DNA of 64,000 nt from Gammaproteobacteria bacterium (GTDB lineage Bacteria; Pseudomonadota; Gammaproteobacteria; JACKNK01), in assembly GCA_024234895.1 (NCBI GenBank), contig JACKNJ010000008.1, positions 1-64,000 on the forward strand, in the 5' to 3' direction. The position numbers and the translations under genes were made by a program. The notes beneath the pieces are model-generated. The model worked only from the letters and a program-made list of their open reading frames with translations, had not been told where the DNA came from and searched no databases. How positions within the stretch are numbered: the stretch's first letter is position 1; each line of letters opens with the position of its first letter. Shown one piece after another: positions 19,352-27,541 of this stretch.

Positions 19352-20644
19352 TCAGAAATTCTGACCCGAGCACTTCGCGGTCTTGACGTTGTAATTGCCG
19401 CAGGCGAGCGGTGCGCGCCAGTCGGCGATCAGGTCCTTGGAACCGTCCAGGTAGTCGGACCAGGCATCGCCGGCGACCAGGCCGGAGGTCTTGGACACGA
19501 CCTGGAACTGGCCGTCGTCCTGGATCTCGCCGATCAGCACCGGCTTGGTGATGTGGTGGTTCGGCATCATCGCGCTGTAGCCGCCGGTCAGGTTGGGCAC
19601 CGCGACGCCGATCAGGGCGTCGCCGACCGCCGCCGGGTCGGTGGTGCCGGCCTTCTCGACCGCCTTCACCCACATGTTGAAGCCGATGTAGTGGGCTTCC
19701 ATCGGGTCGTTGGTGACGCGGTTGTCGCTGCCGATGAACTTCTGCCAGGCCTCGATGAAGGCGTCGTTGGCGTCGTCCTCGACGCTCATGAAGTAGTTCC
19801 ACGCGGCGAGGTGGCCGACCAGCGGCTTGGTGTCGATGCCGGAGAGCTCTTCTTCACCGACCGAGAACGCCACCACCGGGATGTCGGTCGCGGCGATGCC
19901 CTGGTTGCCCAGTTCCTTGTAGAACGGCACGTTGGCGTCGCCGTTGATGGTCGAGACCACGGCGGTCTTCTTGCCGGCGGAGCCGAACTTCTTGATGTCG
20001 GCGACGATCGACTGCCAGTCGGAATGCCCGAACGGCGTGTAGTTGATCAGGATGTCGTCGGCGGCGACGCCCTTGGCCTTCAGGTAGGCCTCGAGGATCT
20101 TGTTGGTGGTGCGCGGGTAGACGTAATCGGTACCGGCCAGGACCCAGCGGGTGACGCCCTGGTCCATCAGGTAATCGACGGCGGGGATGGCCTGCTGATT
20201 GGGCGCGGCGCCGGTGTAGAACACGTTCTTCGAGGACTCCTCGCCCTCGTACTGGACCGGGTAGAAGAGCAGCGAGTCGAGTTCCTCGAACACCGGCAGC
20301 ACGGACTTGCGCGACACCGAGGTCCAGCAGCCGAAGGTCGCGGCAACCTTCTCCTTGGCGATCAGCTCGCGCGCCTTCTCGGCGAACAGCGGCCAGTTGG
20401 ACGCCGGGTCGACCACCACGGCTTCCAGCTTTTTGCCGAGCAGGCCACCCTTCTTGTTCTGCTCGTCGATGAGCATGAGCATGGTGTCCTTGAGCGTGGT
20501 CTCGGAGATCGCCATGGTCCCGGACAGCGAGTGCAGCACGCCGACCTTGATGGTGTCTTCGGCCTGCGCGAACGCGCTGGCGGTGAGCGCGCCGGCGGCG
20601 GCCAGCGCGAGGGAAAGCTTCTTCAAATTGGCGACGAGGGCCAT
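19352..20644 (-). CDS. urtA: Urea ABC transporter substrate-binding protein UrtA
   Basis: 430 residues from the ATG at 20644, preceded by GGAGGAAG. It has a signal peptide (LSLALAAAGALTASAFAQAE) and then the mature protein (EDTIKVGVLHSLSGTMAISE). The UrtA signatures FGCWTSVSRKSVLPVFEE, LFYPVQYEGEESSKNVFYTG and GDANVPFYKELGNQG are present. It binds urea (or short amides) in the periplasm. It is the first gene of the block, below a sigma-54-type promoter and NtrC-type sites. Confidence 0.96.
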   Translation of the reverse strand: MALVANLKKLSLALAAAGALTASAFAQAEDTIKVGVLHSLSGTMAISETTLKDTMLMLIDEQNKKGGLLGKKLEAVVVDPASNWPLFAEKARELIAKEKVAATFGCWTSVSRKSVLPVFEELDSLLFYPVQYEGEESSKNVFYTGAAPNQQAIPAVDYLMDQGVTRWVLAGTDYVYPRTTNKILEAYLKAKGVAADDILINYTPFGHSDWQSIVADIKKFGSAGKKTAVVSTINGDANVPFYKELGNQGIAATDIPVVAFSVGEEELSGIDTKPLVGHLAAWNYFMSVEDDANDAFIEAWQKFIGSDNRVTNDPMEAHYIGFNMWVKAVEKAGTTDPAAVGDALIGVAVPNLTGGYSAMMPNHHITKPVLIGEIQDDGQFQVVSKTSGLVAGDAWSDYLDGSKDLIADWRAPLACGNYNVKTAKCSGQNF

Positions 20645-20718
20645 CTTCTTCCTCCAGATTGCAGGGCTTGCGGGGCCGCCCGGCGGAACGCCCCCGGTGC
20701 GGCACGGTGAAGGCAACT

Positions 20719-20733
20719 GCAAAGCGAGGGCCA
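20719..20733 (-). promoter_or_regulatory. Sigma-54 (RpoN) type promoter for urtA
   Basis: Read on the minus strand the element is TGGCCC-N5-TTGC, with the invariant GG of the -24 box and GC of the -12 box at the correct spacing (consensus TGGCAC-N5-TTGC). It lies about 75 bases upstream of the urtA ATG. Together with NtrC-type sites further upstream it indicates nitrogen-limitation control of urea uptake and probably of urease. Confidence 0.7.
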
Positions 20734-20844
20734 GCCATCCTGGAAGCGTGGCAGGTCGCGGGATTGATCCCTCCGGCACGGTCGTCGGAACCGTCATGGC
20801 GATAGCCCGGATGAGCGATCCTGGCGCAGTTCCCAGCGACCAGG

Positions 20845-20928
20845 GCACCACATTGGTGCGCAATCACCGTGCATCGCGAAGGGCCGGTTTGGTGCGTCCG
20901 ATTTCCTTCCAGGCACCGTGATCGTGCC
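20845..20928. promoter_or_regulatory. NtrC-type enhancer sites upstream of urtA
   Basis: The site GCACCACATTGGTGC (20845–20859) matches the NtrC pattern GCAC-N7-GTGC very closely. A second site with the same half-sites and spacing, GGCAC-N7-GTGCC, lies at 20912–20928, and a weaker overlapping one, GCGC-N7-GTGC, at 20858–20872. They are 110–200 bases upstream of the sigma-54 element, a normal enhancer distance. The rest of this 441-base gap also contains the gpmI promoter region, for which no clear boxes were seen. Confidence 0.65.
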
Positions 20929-21085
20929 TGCGGCATGCAGGAGAAACCGCCGCACCACGACGCCGGCCCGGCACCAAGGCCATTTCGTGGTCCTGGCACA
21001 AAAGTTGGACCACATCACGGTGCAAGGGCCTGGCGGGCGGGAGGAGTCCCGTCCACGCCCCACCTGAATCACAGATGGTCCAAAT

Positions 21086-22669
21086 ATGAGCAGCCTGCAT
21101 GGTGCGCCACGGCGACCCGTGGTGCTGATGATCCTCGACGGTTTCGGCGTCAATCCCGGTCGCATCAACAACGCGGTCGCGGAGGCGCGCACGCCGAACC
21201 TGGATCGCTATTTCGCGCGCTATTCGCACACCACGCTGCACGCCTCCGGGCCGGCGGTCGGCCTGCCCGACGGGCAGATGGGCAACTCCGAGGTCGGCCA
21301 TCTGACGCTCGGTTGCGGCAGCATCATCCGCCAGGACATCGTGCGCATCGACGCCGCCATCGGCAGCGGCGAATTCTGGAACAACGCCGCGCTGCACGAC
21401 GCGGTCATGCACGCCAAGGAACGCAACCGCCCGCTGCACCTGTTCGGCCTGGTCTCCGACGGCGGCGTGCACAGCAGCATGGGCCACATCCATGCGCTTA
21501 TCCGTTTCGCCCGACGCCATGCGGTCAAACCGTATCTGCACATGTTCACGGACGGTCGCGATACCGGGCCACGTACCGCCCTGGAGTTCGTGCACGACAT
21601 CGAACCGGCGCTGCACGAGGCCGGCGGACTGATCGCCAGCATCATGGGCCGTTATTACGCGATGGACCGCGACCACCGCTGGGAACGCACCGAACTGGCC
21701 TGGCGCGCGCTGGTGCACGGCAAGGGCCAGCAGGCCGCCTCCGCCGAGGGTGCGATCCGCGCCGCCTACGCGGCGGGCGACAGCGACGAGTTCATCCGCC
21801 CCATCCTGCTGCCCGGCTTCCAGCGCATCGCCGCCGACGACGCCGCGATCTCCTTCAACTTCCGCAAGGATCGTCCCAAACAGATCTGCGCCGCGCTTGG
21901 CCAGCGTGAGTTCATGGGCTTCGATCGCGGCGACGCACCGCTGGCGCGCATCACCTGCATGATGAATTACGACTCGGCCTTCGACTTCCCCTACGCGTTC
22001 GAACCGGAAAAGCCGGCAGTCACCCTCGGCCAGACGGTCAGCGCGCATGGCCTCAGCCAGTTTCATTGCGCCGAGACCGAGAAGTACCCGCACGTCACCT
22101 TCTTCTTCAACGGCCAGCGCAACGTGCCATACAGCGGCGAGAAGCAACTGGTCGTCCCGTCGCCGAAAGTGGCGACCTATGACCAGCAGCCGGACATGAG
22201 CGCGAAGGCCGTCGCCGACGCCGTCATCGGCGCGCTCGCCAGCCAGCGCTATTCGTTCATCCTGGTGAACTTCGCGAACGGCGACATGGTCGGCCACACC
22301 GCCGTGCCGGACGCGGTAATCCAGGCCGTCGAGACGCTGGACCGCGAGGTCGGCCGGGTGCTGGAGGCCGCGATCGCCGTTGATTACTCGGTGATCGTGA
22401 CCGCCGACCACGGCAACTGCGAGGAGATGGTCGACCCGCACAGCGACGAGCCCCACACCCAGCACACCGTTTACCCGGTGCCGTGCATCGTCATCGACGA
22501 GGAAGACTGGCAACTGTCCTGCGTGGGCGGCCTGTCCAACATCGCGCCGGCCGTGTTGCAGCTGATGGGCCTGCGCCAACCGGAGGGCATGACCGCCCGC
22601 TCGCTACTGCTGAAGCCGCTCAAGGTCCGCACGCGGGTCGACATGCACCACTTCCAGAGCGCCGCCTGA
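21086..22669 (+). CDS. gpmI: 2,3-bisphosphoglycerate-independent phosphoglycerate mutase
   Basis: 527 residues. It starts MSSLHGAPRRPVVLMILDGF and contains GLPDGQMGNSEVGHLTLG with the catalytic Ser, DGGVHSSMGHIHALI, GRYYAMDRDHRW, FNFRKDRPKQI and the metal-binding VTADHGNCEEM. It interconverts 3- and 2-phosphoglycerate in glycolysis/gluconeogenesis using two manganese ions. Divergent from urtA. Confidence 0.96.
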   Translation: MSSLHGAPRRPVVLMILDGFGVNPGRINNAVAEARTPNLDRYFARYSHTTLHASGPAVGLPDGQMGNSEVGHLTLGCGSIIRQDIVRIDAAIGSGEFWNNAALHDAVMHAKERNRPLHLFGLVSDGGVHSSMGHIHALIRFARRHAVKPYLHMFTDGRDTGPRTALEFVHDIEPALHEAGGLIASIMGRYYAMDRDHRWERTELAWRALVHGKGQQAASAEGAIRAAYAAGDSDEFIRPILLPGFQRIAADDAAISFNFRKDRPKQICAALGQREFMGFDRGDAPLARITCMMNYDSAFDFPYAFEPEKPAVTLGQTVSAHGLSQFHCAETEKYPHVTFFFNGQRNVPYSGEKQLVVPSPKVATYDQQPDMSAKAVADAVIGALASQRYSFILVNFANGDMVGHTAVPDAVIQAVETLDREVGRVLEAAIAVDYSVIVTADHGNCEEMVDPHSDEPHTQHTVYPVPCIVIDEEDWQLSCVGGLSNIAPAVLQLMGLRQPEGMTARSLLLKPLKVRTRVDMHHFQSAA

Positions 22670-22804
22670 GCCCCGTCCGTTGCGCAACGTGCAACACCTG
22701 AAGGCCAGTTGACGCACGCGAATCGCCATTCAGTTCAGTCAGTTAGCACACTGGTTCGATTCCTGCTGGATGCCGCCTCTTCCCCGAACGAGGCGACATC
22801 CGAC

Positions 22805-23305
22805 ATGACCGATTCCACCGCGCAACCGCGCCGCCGCTGGCTCCCCATCGTGATCGTGCTCGCCCTGATCGGCGCGGCCGCAGGCTTCTACGGCATGGGC
22901 ATGTTCATGTACAACATGGGCCGTGACATGAGCGTCATGACCGCCTCGGTCGTGCAGATGGGCAGGGATGTCACCACCATGGCGCAAAACATGAACGGCA
23001 TGTCGGGCAACATGAACGACATGGCGCGCAGCATGGTCGACGGCCAGGCGGCGATGGGCGCGGACTTCGAACGCGTTCGCGTCGGCGTCGAATACATGGC
23101 CACCAAGGTTGCCGACATGGCCTCGGGCATGGGCAGCATGAGCCACGACATGGGCGATCTGAACGCGCACATCGCGCATATGAACAAGTCGATGGCCGAC
23201 ATGAACCAGTCCATGATGCACATGACCGGCTCGATGGGCCGCATGAATCACGACATCAACAAATTCACCAAGCCGGAAACCATCATGATGCCGTTCATGC
23301 GCTGA
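22805..23305 (+). CDS. Methionine-rich single-pass membrane protein of unknown function
   Basis: 166 residues from the ATG at 22805; the open frame runs upstream only from a TTG. A basic N-terminus (QPRRRWLP) leads into one transmembrane helix (IVIVLALIGAAAGFYGMGMF). The rest is long, helical and very rich in Met: about 31 of 166 residues, mostly every third or fourth position (MNGMSGNMNDMARSM, MNQSMMHMTGSMGRM). This could be an extracytoplasmic coiled coil whose Met face binds copper(I) or silver, or packs in a membrane-proximal bundle. No family was recognised. It lies 36 bases before an exported EF-hand protein and may form an operon with it. Confidence 0.7.
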   Translation: MTDSTAQPRRRWLPIVIVLALIGAAAGFYGMGMFMYNMGRDMSVMTASVVQMGRDVTTMAQNMNGMSGNMNDMARSMVDGQAAMGADFERVRVGVEYMATKVADMASGMGSMSHDMGDLNAHIAHMNKSMADMNQSMMHMTGSMGRMNHDINKFTKPETIMMPFMR

Positions 23306-23341
23306 TCTCCGGGCAACACCACGACAGAGAGAGAACCCGAC

Positions 23342-23629
23342 ATGAAACGCCTCACCGTCCTCGCCGCCGCGCTCCTCGTGAGCCCGCTCGCCCTCAGCAT
23401 GCCGCCTGGCGGTGGCGGCGGCATGCCGGACCTCGGCGCGATGTTCCTGAAGCAGTTCGACGCGGACGGCGACGGCAAGGTCACACGCGACGAGTTCATC
23501 AAGCCGTCCGAAGCGCAGTTCGAGCACATGGACAGCAACGGCGACGGCGCCGTCGACGCGGCCGAGCTCGAGACCATCAAGAACGAGATGATGCAGCGCA
23601 TGCAACAGCACGGCGGCGGCCCGCGCTGA
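23342..23629 (+). CDS. Exported EF-hand calcium-binding protein
   Basis: 95 residues: a signal peptide (MKRLTVLAAALLVSPLALS), a Gly-rich linker, then two canonical EF-hand loops, DADGDGKVTRDE and DSNGDGAVDAAE, each with Asp at positions 1, 3 (Asp or Asn) and 5, Gly at 6 and Glu at 12. The C-terminus is Met/Gln/His-rich (MMQRMQQHGGG). It is probably a periplasmic calcium-binding protein; the partner is unknown, though the preceding Met-rich protein is likely co-transcribed. Confidence 0.85.
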   Translation: MKRLTVLAAALLVSPLALSMPPGGGGGMPDLGAMFLKQFDADGDGKVTRDEFIKPSEAQFEHMDSNGDGAVDAAELETIKNEMMQRMQQHGGGPR

Positions 23630-23660
23630 TGCACCCCCCGGGCAGGGACCGCCCGCGCCG

Positions 23661-24407
23661 ATGAGCTTCAAGGACCACTTCTCGGGCCACGCCGGTTCCT
23701 ACGCCGCGGCCCGGCCCCGTTACCCGGCAAGCCTCTACGCCTGGCTGGCGCAGATCGTCCCGACACGCGGACACGCATGGGATTGCGCGACCGGCAGCGG
23801 CCAGGCTGCGGTCGCGCTGGCGGCGCATTTCGACCGGGTCACCGCGACCGACGCCAGCGCCGGGCAGATCGACAACGCGAGCGCCCATGAGCGCGTGCGT
23901 TACGCGGTCGCCCCCGCCGAGGCCAGCGGGCTTGGCGATGGTTCGATCGACCTGATCACCGTCGCGCAGGCCCTGCACTGGTTCGATCACGCCCGCTTTT
24001 ACACGGAGTCGCACCGCGTGTTGCGCGAGCACGGGGTCCTCGCGGCCTGGAGCTACGGCCTGAGCCGGGTCTCGCCGGCAATCGATCGCATCGTGGATGC
24101 CTTGTACGAGGATCTGCTCGGCCCGTGGTGGCCACCGGAACGCCGCCACGTCGAGAACGGTTACCGCGATCTGCCGTTCCCCTTCACGGAAATTCCGGCA
24201 CCCGAATTCAGCATGCAGTTCAGCTGGACGCTGCCGCAATTCATTGCCTACCTGCACACCTGGTCGGCGATGCAACGGTATCTGCGGGAGCACGATCCAA
24301 GCGCGATCGACGCCCTGGAAACCCGCCTTGCCCGCGCCTGGGGCGGTGCGGACCGGGTCCGCTCGGTCAACTGGCCGCTGACCCTGCGCGTCGGCAGAAA
24401 GGCGTGA
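23661..24407 (+). CDS. Class I SAM-dependent methyltransferase
   Basis: 248 residues. Motif I is WDCATGSGQAAVALA, followed by ATDASAGQI (motif post-I) and IDLITVAQALHWFDHARF (motif II region), then VLREHGVLAAWSYG. This pattern, with HWFD after motif II, is that of the trans-aconitate/Crg1-like small-molecule methyltransferase group. The C-terminal lid region is aromatic (LLGPWWPPERRHVENGY). The substrate is not predictable. It follows the EF-hand gene by 31 bases. Confidence 0.85.
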   Translation: MSFKDHFSGHAGSYAAARPRYPASLYAWLAQIVPTRGHAWDCATGSGQAAVALAAHFDRVTATDASAGQIDNASAHERVRYAVAPAEASGLGDGSIDLITVAQALHWFDHARFYTESHRVLREHGVLAAWSYGLSRVSPAIDRIVDALYEDLLGPWWPPERRHVENGYRDLPFPFTEIPAPEFSMQFSWTLPQFIAYLHTWSAMQRYLREHDPSAIDALETRLARAWGGADRVRSVNWPLTLRVGRKA

Positions 24408-24410
24408 GGC

Positions 24411-24926
24411 TCACTGCCGCAGGGTCAGGGTATCGCCGCGCTGCACCAGTTCCAGATGTTTCAGGAAGGCCATGCCGAGCAGGATCTCGTCGTCGGCGGC
24501 CATGTAGGGATTGATCGAGGCCGGCACGTTCCGGACCACGATCGGGCCGAGCCGGACCTCGTCCAGACGGGTCAGCCAGGTATCGATCTCGCCGGCAGCG
24601 GTGTTCGACCGTGAACGCGCCATCTTCTCCAGCCCCAGCCTATTGGCCACGACTTCCGGAATCGCGACGAAGGTCGCCCCGGTATCGAGCAGGAACGGCA
24701 CCTTGTGGCCGTTGATCGACCCATCGGCCAGATAGTGCCCCTGACGATTGCGCTTCAGCTCCAGGCCGCCATCGCGGACGCTCAGTTCCCGGTTGGGATT
24801 CGCCCGACCCGCTTCCCAGTCGGCGAACAGCCAGGTCGCCAGGGCCAGGGCCAGCACCCAGGCAACCAGCGTGAAGCCAATCCCGAAGGCCTTGGTGCCG
24901 TGTTGCGAATCCGGCGCGGAACTCAC
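24411..24926 (-). CDS. Membrane-anchored retropepsin-like aspartic protease
   Basis: 171 residues, starting at a GTG directly after the sugar transferase stop codon (no gap). One N-terminal transmembrane helix (IGFTLVAWVLALALATWLF) is followed by a single retropepsin domain with the active-site motif FLLDTGATFVAIP and a C-terminal flap/hydrophobic motif ILLGMAFLKHLEL. This is the clan AA family often annotated as TIGR02281; such proteins act as homodimers. The target is unknown. Probably co-transcribed with the sugar transferase. Confidence 0.88.
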   Translation of the reverse strand: MSSAPDSQHGTKAFGIGFTLVAWVLALALATWLFADWEAGRANPNRELSVRDGGLELKRNRQGHYLADGSINGHKVPFLLDTGATFVAIPEVVANRLGLEKMARSRSNTAAGEIDTWLTRLDEVRLGPIVVRNVPASINPYMAADDEILLGMAFLKHLELVQRGDTLTLRQ

Positions 24927-26324
24927 TTAGCGCCCGCGCCCCCAGAGGATGACCTCGACGGTCTGCATGATGATCATGATATCGAGGAACAGACTGTGAT
25001 TCTTGACGTAGTACAGATCGAGTTCGTGCTTGTTCCAGGCGTCTTCGTCGCTGGCGCCGTAGGGGTAATTGATCTGCGCCCAGCCGGTCAGGCCCGGCTT
25101 GACGATCTCGCGCAGCCCGTAATGCGGAATCTTTTTCGCCAGCTGGGTGACGAATTCCGGACGTTCCGGGCGCGGCCCCACGAAGCTCATATCACCCTTG
25201 AAGATGGTCAGCAGCTGCGGCAGTTCGTCGATGCGCAACTTGCGCAGCCAGGCACCGATGCGCGTGGTGCGATCGTCGTTCGCCTTCGCCCAGACCGCGC
25301 CGGTGGCCTTCTCGGCATCGACCCGCATGCTGCGCAGCTTGAGCACGTCGAAATGCTTGCCATAGGCACCGACGCGCACTTGGCGATAGAAGATCGGGCC
25401 GCCGTCGTCGAGCTTGATCGCCAGCATCGCCGCCAGCAGGATCGGCCAGGTGACCAGCAACAGCGCGAAGCTCGCGCCCAGATCGACCGCGCGCTTGGTC
25501 ATGCGGCGCAACGCACCCTGCGTGAATCCTTGCGAGAACACCATCCAGCCCGGCGACAGCGCGTGGAGATCGACCTTGCCGCCCTCGCGTTCGATGAAAT
25601 CGATCTGCTCGATCACCGGCACGCCGATCATCTTGACCGGCAGCAGTTCGTCGACGCAGGCCGCGTCGCAGGGACAATCGGTGGCGACGACAACTTCATC
25701 GACCTCCAGCGACCGCACCAGATTGATCAAGGCATCGTTCCGCTCGATATGCCGCATCGCTGATCCGGCGTGCACCTTCTCGTCCGAATCCATGGGCACG
25801 AACCCGACCGGGATGAACGCGCTGAATCCGGCGGCGTCCTGGGTCAGTTCGGCGATGCGATTGGCCGCCGTGCCGGCGCCCACCACCAGCACCCGCCGGT
25901 CCCACATGTCGAGGTCGACGACGAATTTCTGAAACAGGGAACGCACCATCATCAGCGCACCGAAGCCGATGGCGATGCCCAGCGCCACCTCCAGCGGACT
26001 GGGCATCTGCACCGGCAGCAGCAGACCGACCGCAAGCACGCCCAGCAGCATGATCATGTAGGCCGCGAACAGGCGAAACGCGACATCGAACAGGCCACTG
26101 CGGATACGGGCGTTGTACATACCCATCGCGACCATGCCGAGGGACATCAACGCGGCCATGCCGACGGCCTGCTTGAACTGCGTCATGACCAGCGCGTCGG
26201 CAGCCAGAACCAGCGCGGAACCCAACAGGAACGCCCCGACCAACAGGAAAATCTCGACCGCCATCAGCAGCAGAAAGGTTCCGGGCAGGAAGTGTTTGAA
26301 CAGGCGGACGTAGCCGGTCTTCAT
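24927..26324 (-). CDS. Polyprenyl-phosphate sugar transferase (EpsB/PEP-CTERM-associated type)
   Basis: 465 residues from the ATG at 26324 (MKTGYVRLFKHFLPGTFLLL). It has four N-terminal transmembrane segments, a Rossmann-like CoA-binding part (RRVLVVGAGTAANRIAEL), another membrane helix (VDLGASFALLLVTWPILLAA) and a C-terminal bacterial sugar transferase domain with DDGGPIFYRQVRVGAYGK, KLRSMRVDAEKATGAVWA, LRKLRIDELPQL and VGPRPERPEFV. It is expected to load the first sugar of an exopolysaccharide repeat unit onto undecaprenyl phosphate. It resembles the exosortase/PEP-CTERM-linked subgroup, but no other exopolysaccharide gene is in the window. Confidence 0.88.
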   Translation of the reverse strand: MKTGYVRLFKHFLPGTFLLLMAVEIFLLVGAFLLGSALVLAADALVMTQFKQAVGMAALMSLGMVAMGMYNARIRSGLFDVAFRLFAAYMIMLLGVLAVGLLLPVQMPSPLEVALGIAIGFGALMMVRSLFQKFVVDLDMWDRRVLVVGAGTAANRIAELTQDAAGFSAFIPVGFVPMDSDEKVHAGSAMRHIERNDALINLVRSLEVDEVVVATDCPCDAACVDELLPVKMIGVPVIEQIDFIEREGGKVDLHALSPGWMVFSQGFTQGALRRMTKRAVDLGASFALLLVTWPILLAAMLAIKLDDGGPIFYRQVRVGAYGKHFDVLKLRSMRVDAEKATGAVWAKANDDRTTRIGAWLRKLRIDELPQLLTIFKGDMSFVGPRPERPEFVTQLAKKIPHYGLREIVKPGLTGWAQINYPYGASDEDAWNKHELDLYYVKNHSLFLDIMIIMQTVEVILWGRGR

Positions 26325-26751
26325 GAGGCGGGTGGGGTGGAAAGACACGAAATGGTCGGAAACGGCACAAGGCTGCATTGTAGTCACCATGGGCTGCGGG
26401 GCAGCGTCGATTTGACGCCCGAATCGCCGGCTCTCCGGATCCAGACAGCAGGGGTCGTGCCAGAACACATGGATTGCCCGCCGCAAGCCAATCCACCCCG
26501 GACCGGCCGGCGCCGCCGCCAGCCACCGGATGACGGGATCGCCGCATCGCGTCACCCGACCTGACAGGATCGCGCGGAATTCGTCATGTGATCCGATCCA
26601 GCGCAACGACCACAACCGAAATCGGACCGACAACCGGTACACTCCGGCCCGTACCCAGCCACGCGGAACCCGATTCCCGCGCCATACTCCATGAGTTGGA
26701 TCAATTCGGGTGCATAATCAGGAAATCACCTTTTTTGCAGACGTGAGTGCC
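26325..26751. other. Divergent intergenic region without recognised features
   Basis: A 427-base gap between the sugar transferase and fnr starts. It must contain both promoters. An ATG-less open frame continues upstream of each gene but shows no family similarity. There is a TTGGATCAA sequence at 26697–26705, but no convincing FNR dyad. Nothing else was seen. Confidence 0.4.
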
Positions 26752-27522
26752 ATGAACGCGACTTCGACACCACCCATCGTCAACATCGACCACCTCAAGC
26801 AGGCTTGCGGGAATTGCAGCCTCGGCGCCTTGTGTCTGCCAATGGGCCTGGACGACAAGGACGTCGATGAACTCGGCCGCATCGTCAAACGCAACCGCCC
26901 GTTGCATCGCGGCGATCACCTGTTCCGCATGGGCGACCCCTTCCACTCGATTTTCGTGGTCAAGTCCGGCTCGGTGAAGTCGTATTCGTCCGCGCAGGAC
27001 GGAGACGAGCAGGTCGTCGGCTTCCACCTGCCGGGCGAGATGCTGGGCCTGGACGCGATCGATCGCGGCATCCACACCTGCGCCGCCATCGCCATGGAGA
27101 CGACCGCCGTCTGCGAGCTGCCCTTCGACCGCCTCGAGGATCTGGCCTCGCGCCTGCCCAGCCTCCAGCACCAGTTGTTCCGCCTGCTCAGCAAGGAGAT
27201 CAACCGCGAGGAGGAGATGCTGCTGGTCCTCGGCAAGAAGAGCGCGGAGGAACGCCTCGCCGCCTTCCTGTTCAGCCTGTCGGCCCGCTACAAGCGGCGC
27301 GGCTATTCCGATCGCGAATTCAATCTGAGCATGTCGCGTCAGGAGATCGGCAACTATCTCGGGCTGGCGGTCGAGACGGTCAGTCGCCTGTTCACGCGCT
27401 TCCACGAGGACGGCCTGCTCGAAGCGCAGCGCAAGCACGTCCACATCCTCGACATGGAACGCCTGGAATCCATGGTCTCGGCCTGCACCGGCGCGATGCA
27501 CCAACACGCCCGCATGGGCTGA
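26752..27522 (+). CDS. fnr: FNR-type oxygen-sensing transcription regulator
   Basis: 256 residues from the ATG at 26752; a GTG 14 codons earlier is possible. The N-terminal cluster CGNCSLGALC (Cys19, Cys22, Cys28) plus Cys121 in VCELPF match the four cysteines that hold the oxygen-labile [4Fe-4S] cluster in FNR. A cyclic-nucleotide-like sensor domain and a Crp-type HTH follow (SMSRQEIGNYLGLAVETVSR), with the FNR recognition-helix residues E…SR. It regulates the switch to anaerobic respiration. It is followed after 19 bases by a ferredoxin-reductase-like gene. Confidence 0.93.
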   Translation: MNATSTPPIVNIDHLKQACGNCSLGALCLPMGLDDKDVDELGRIVKRNRPLHRGDHLFRMGDPFHSIFVVKSGSVKSYSSAQDGDEQVVGFHLPGEMLGLDAIDRGIHTCAAIAMETTAVCELPFDRLEDLASRLPSLQHQLFRLLSKEINREEEMLLVLGKKSAEERLAAFLFSLSARYKRRGYSDREFNLSMSRQEIGNYLGLAVETVSRLFTRFHEDGLLEAQRKHVHILDMERLESMVSACTGAMHQHARMG

Positions 27523-27541
27523 TCGCGCGCGCCAGACCCAC

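Noticed and set aside
26690..26725. FNR box upstream of fnr
   Set aside because: Only one half-site-like TTGGATCAA is visible; the second half and spacing do not match TTGAT-N4-ATCAA.
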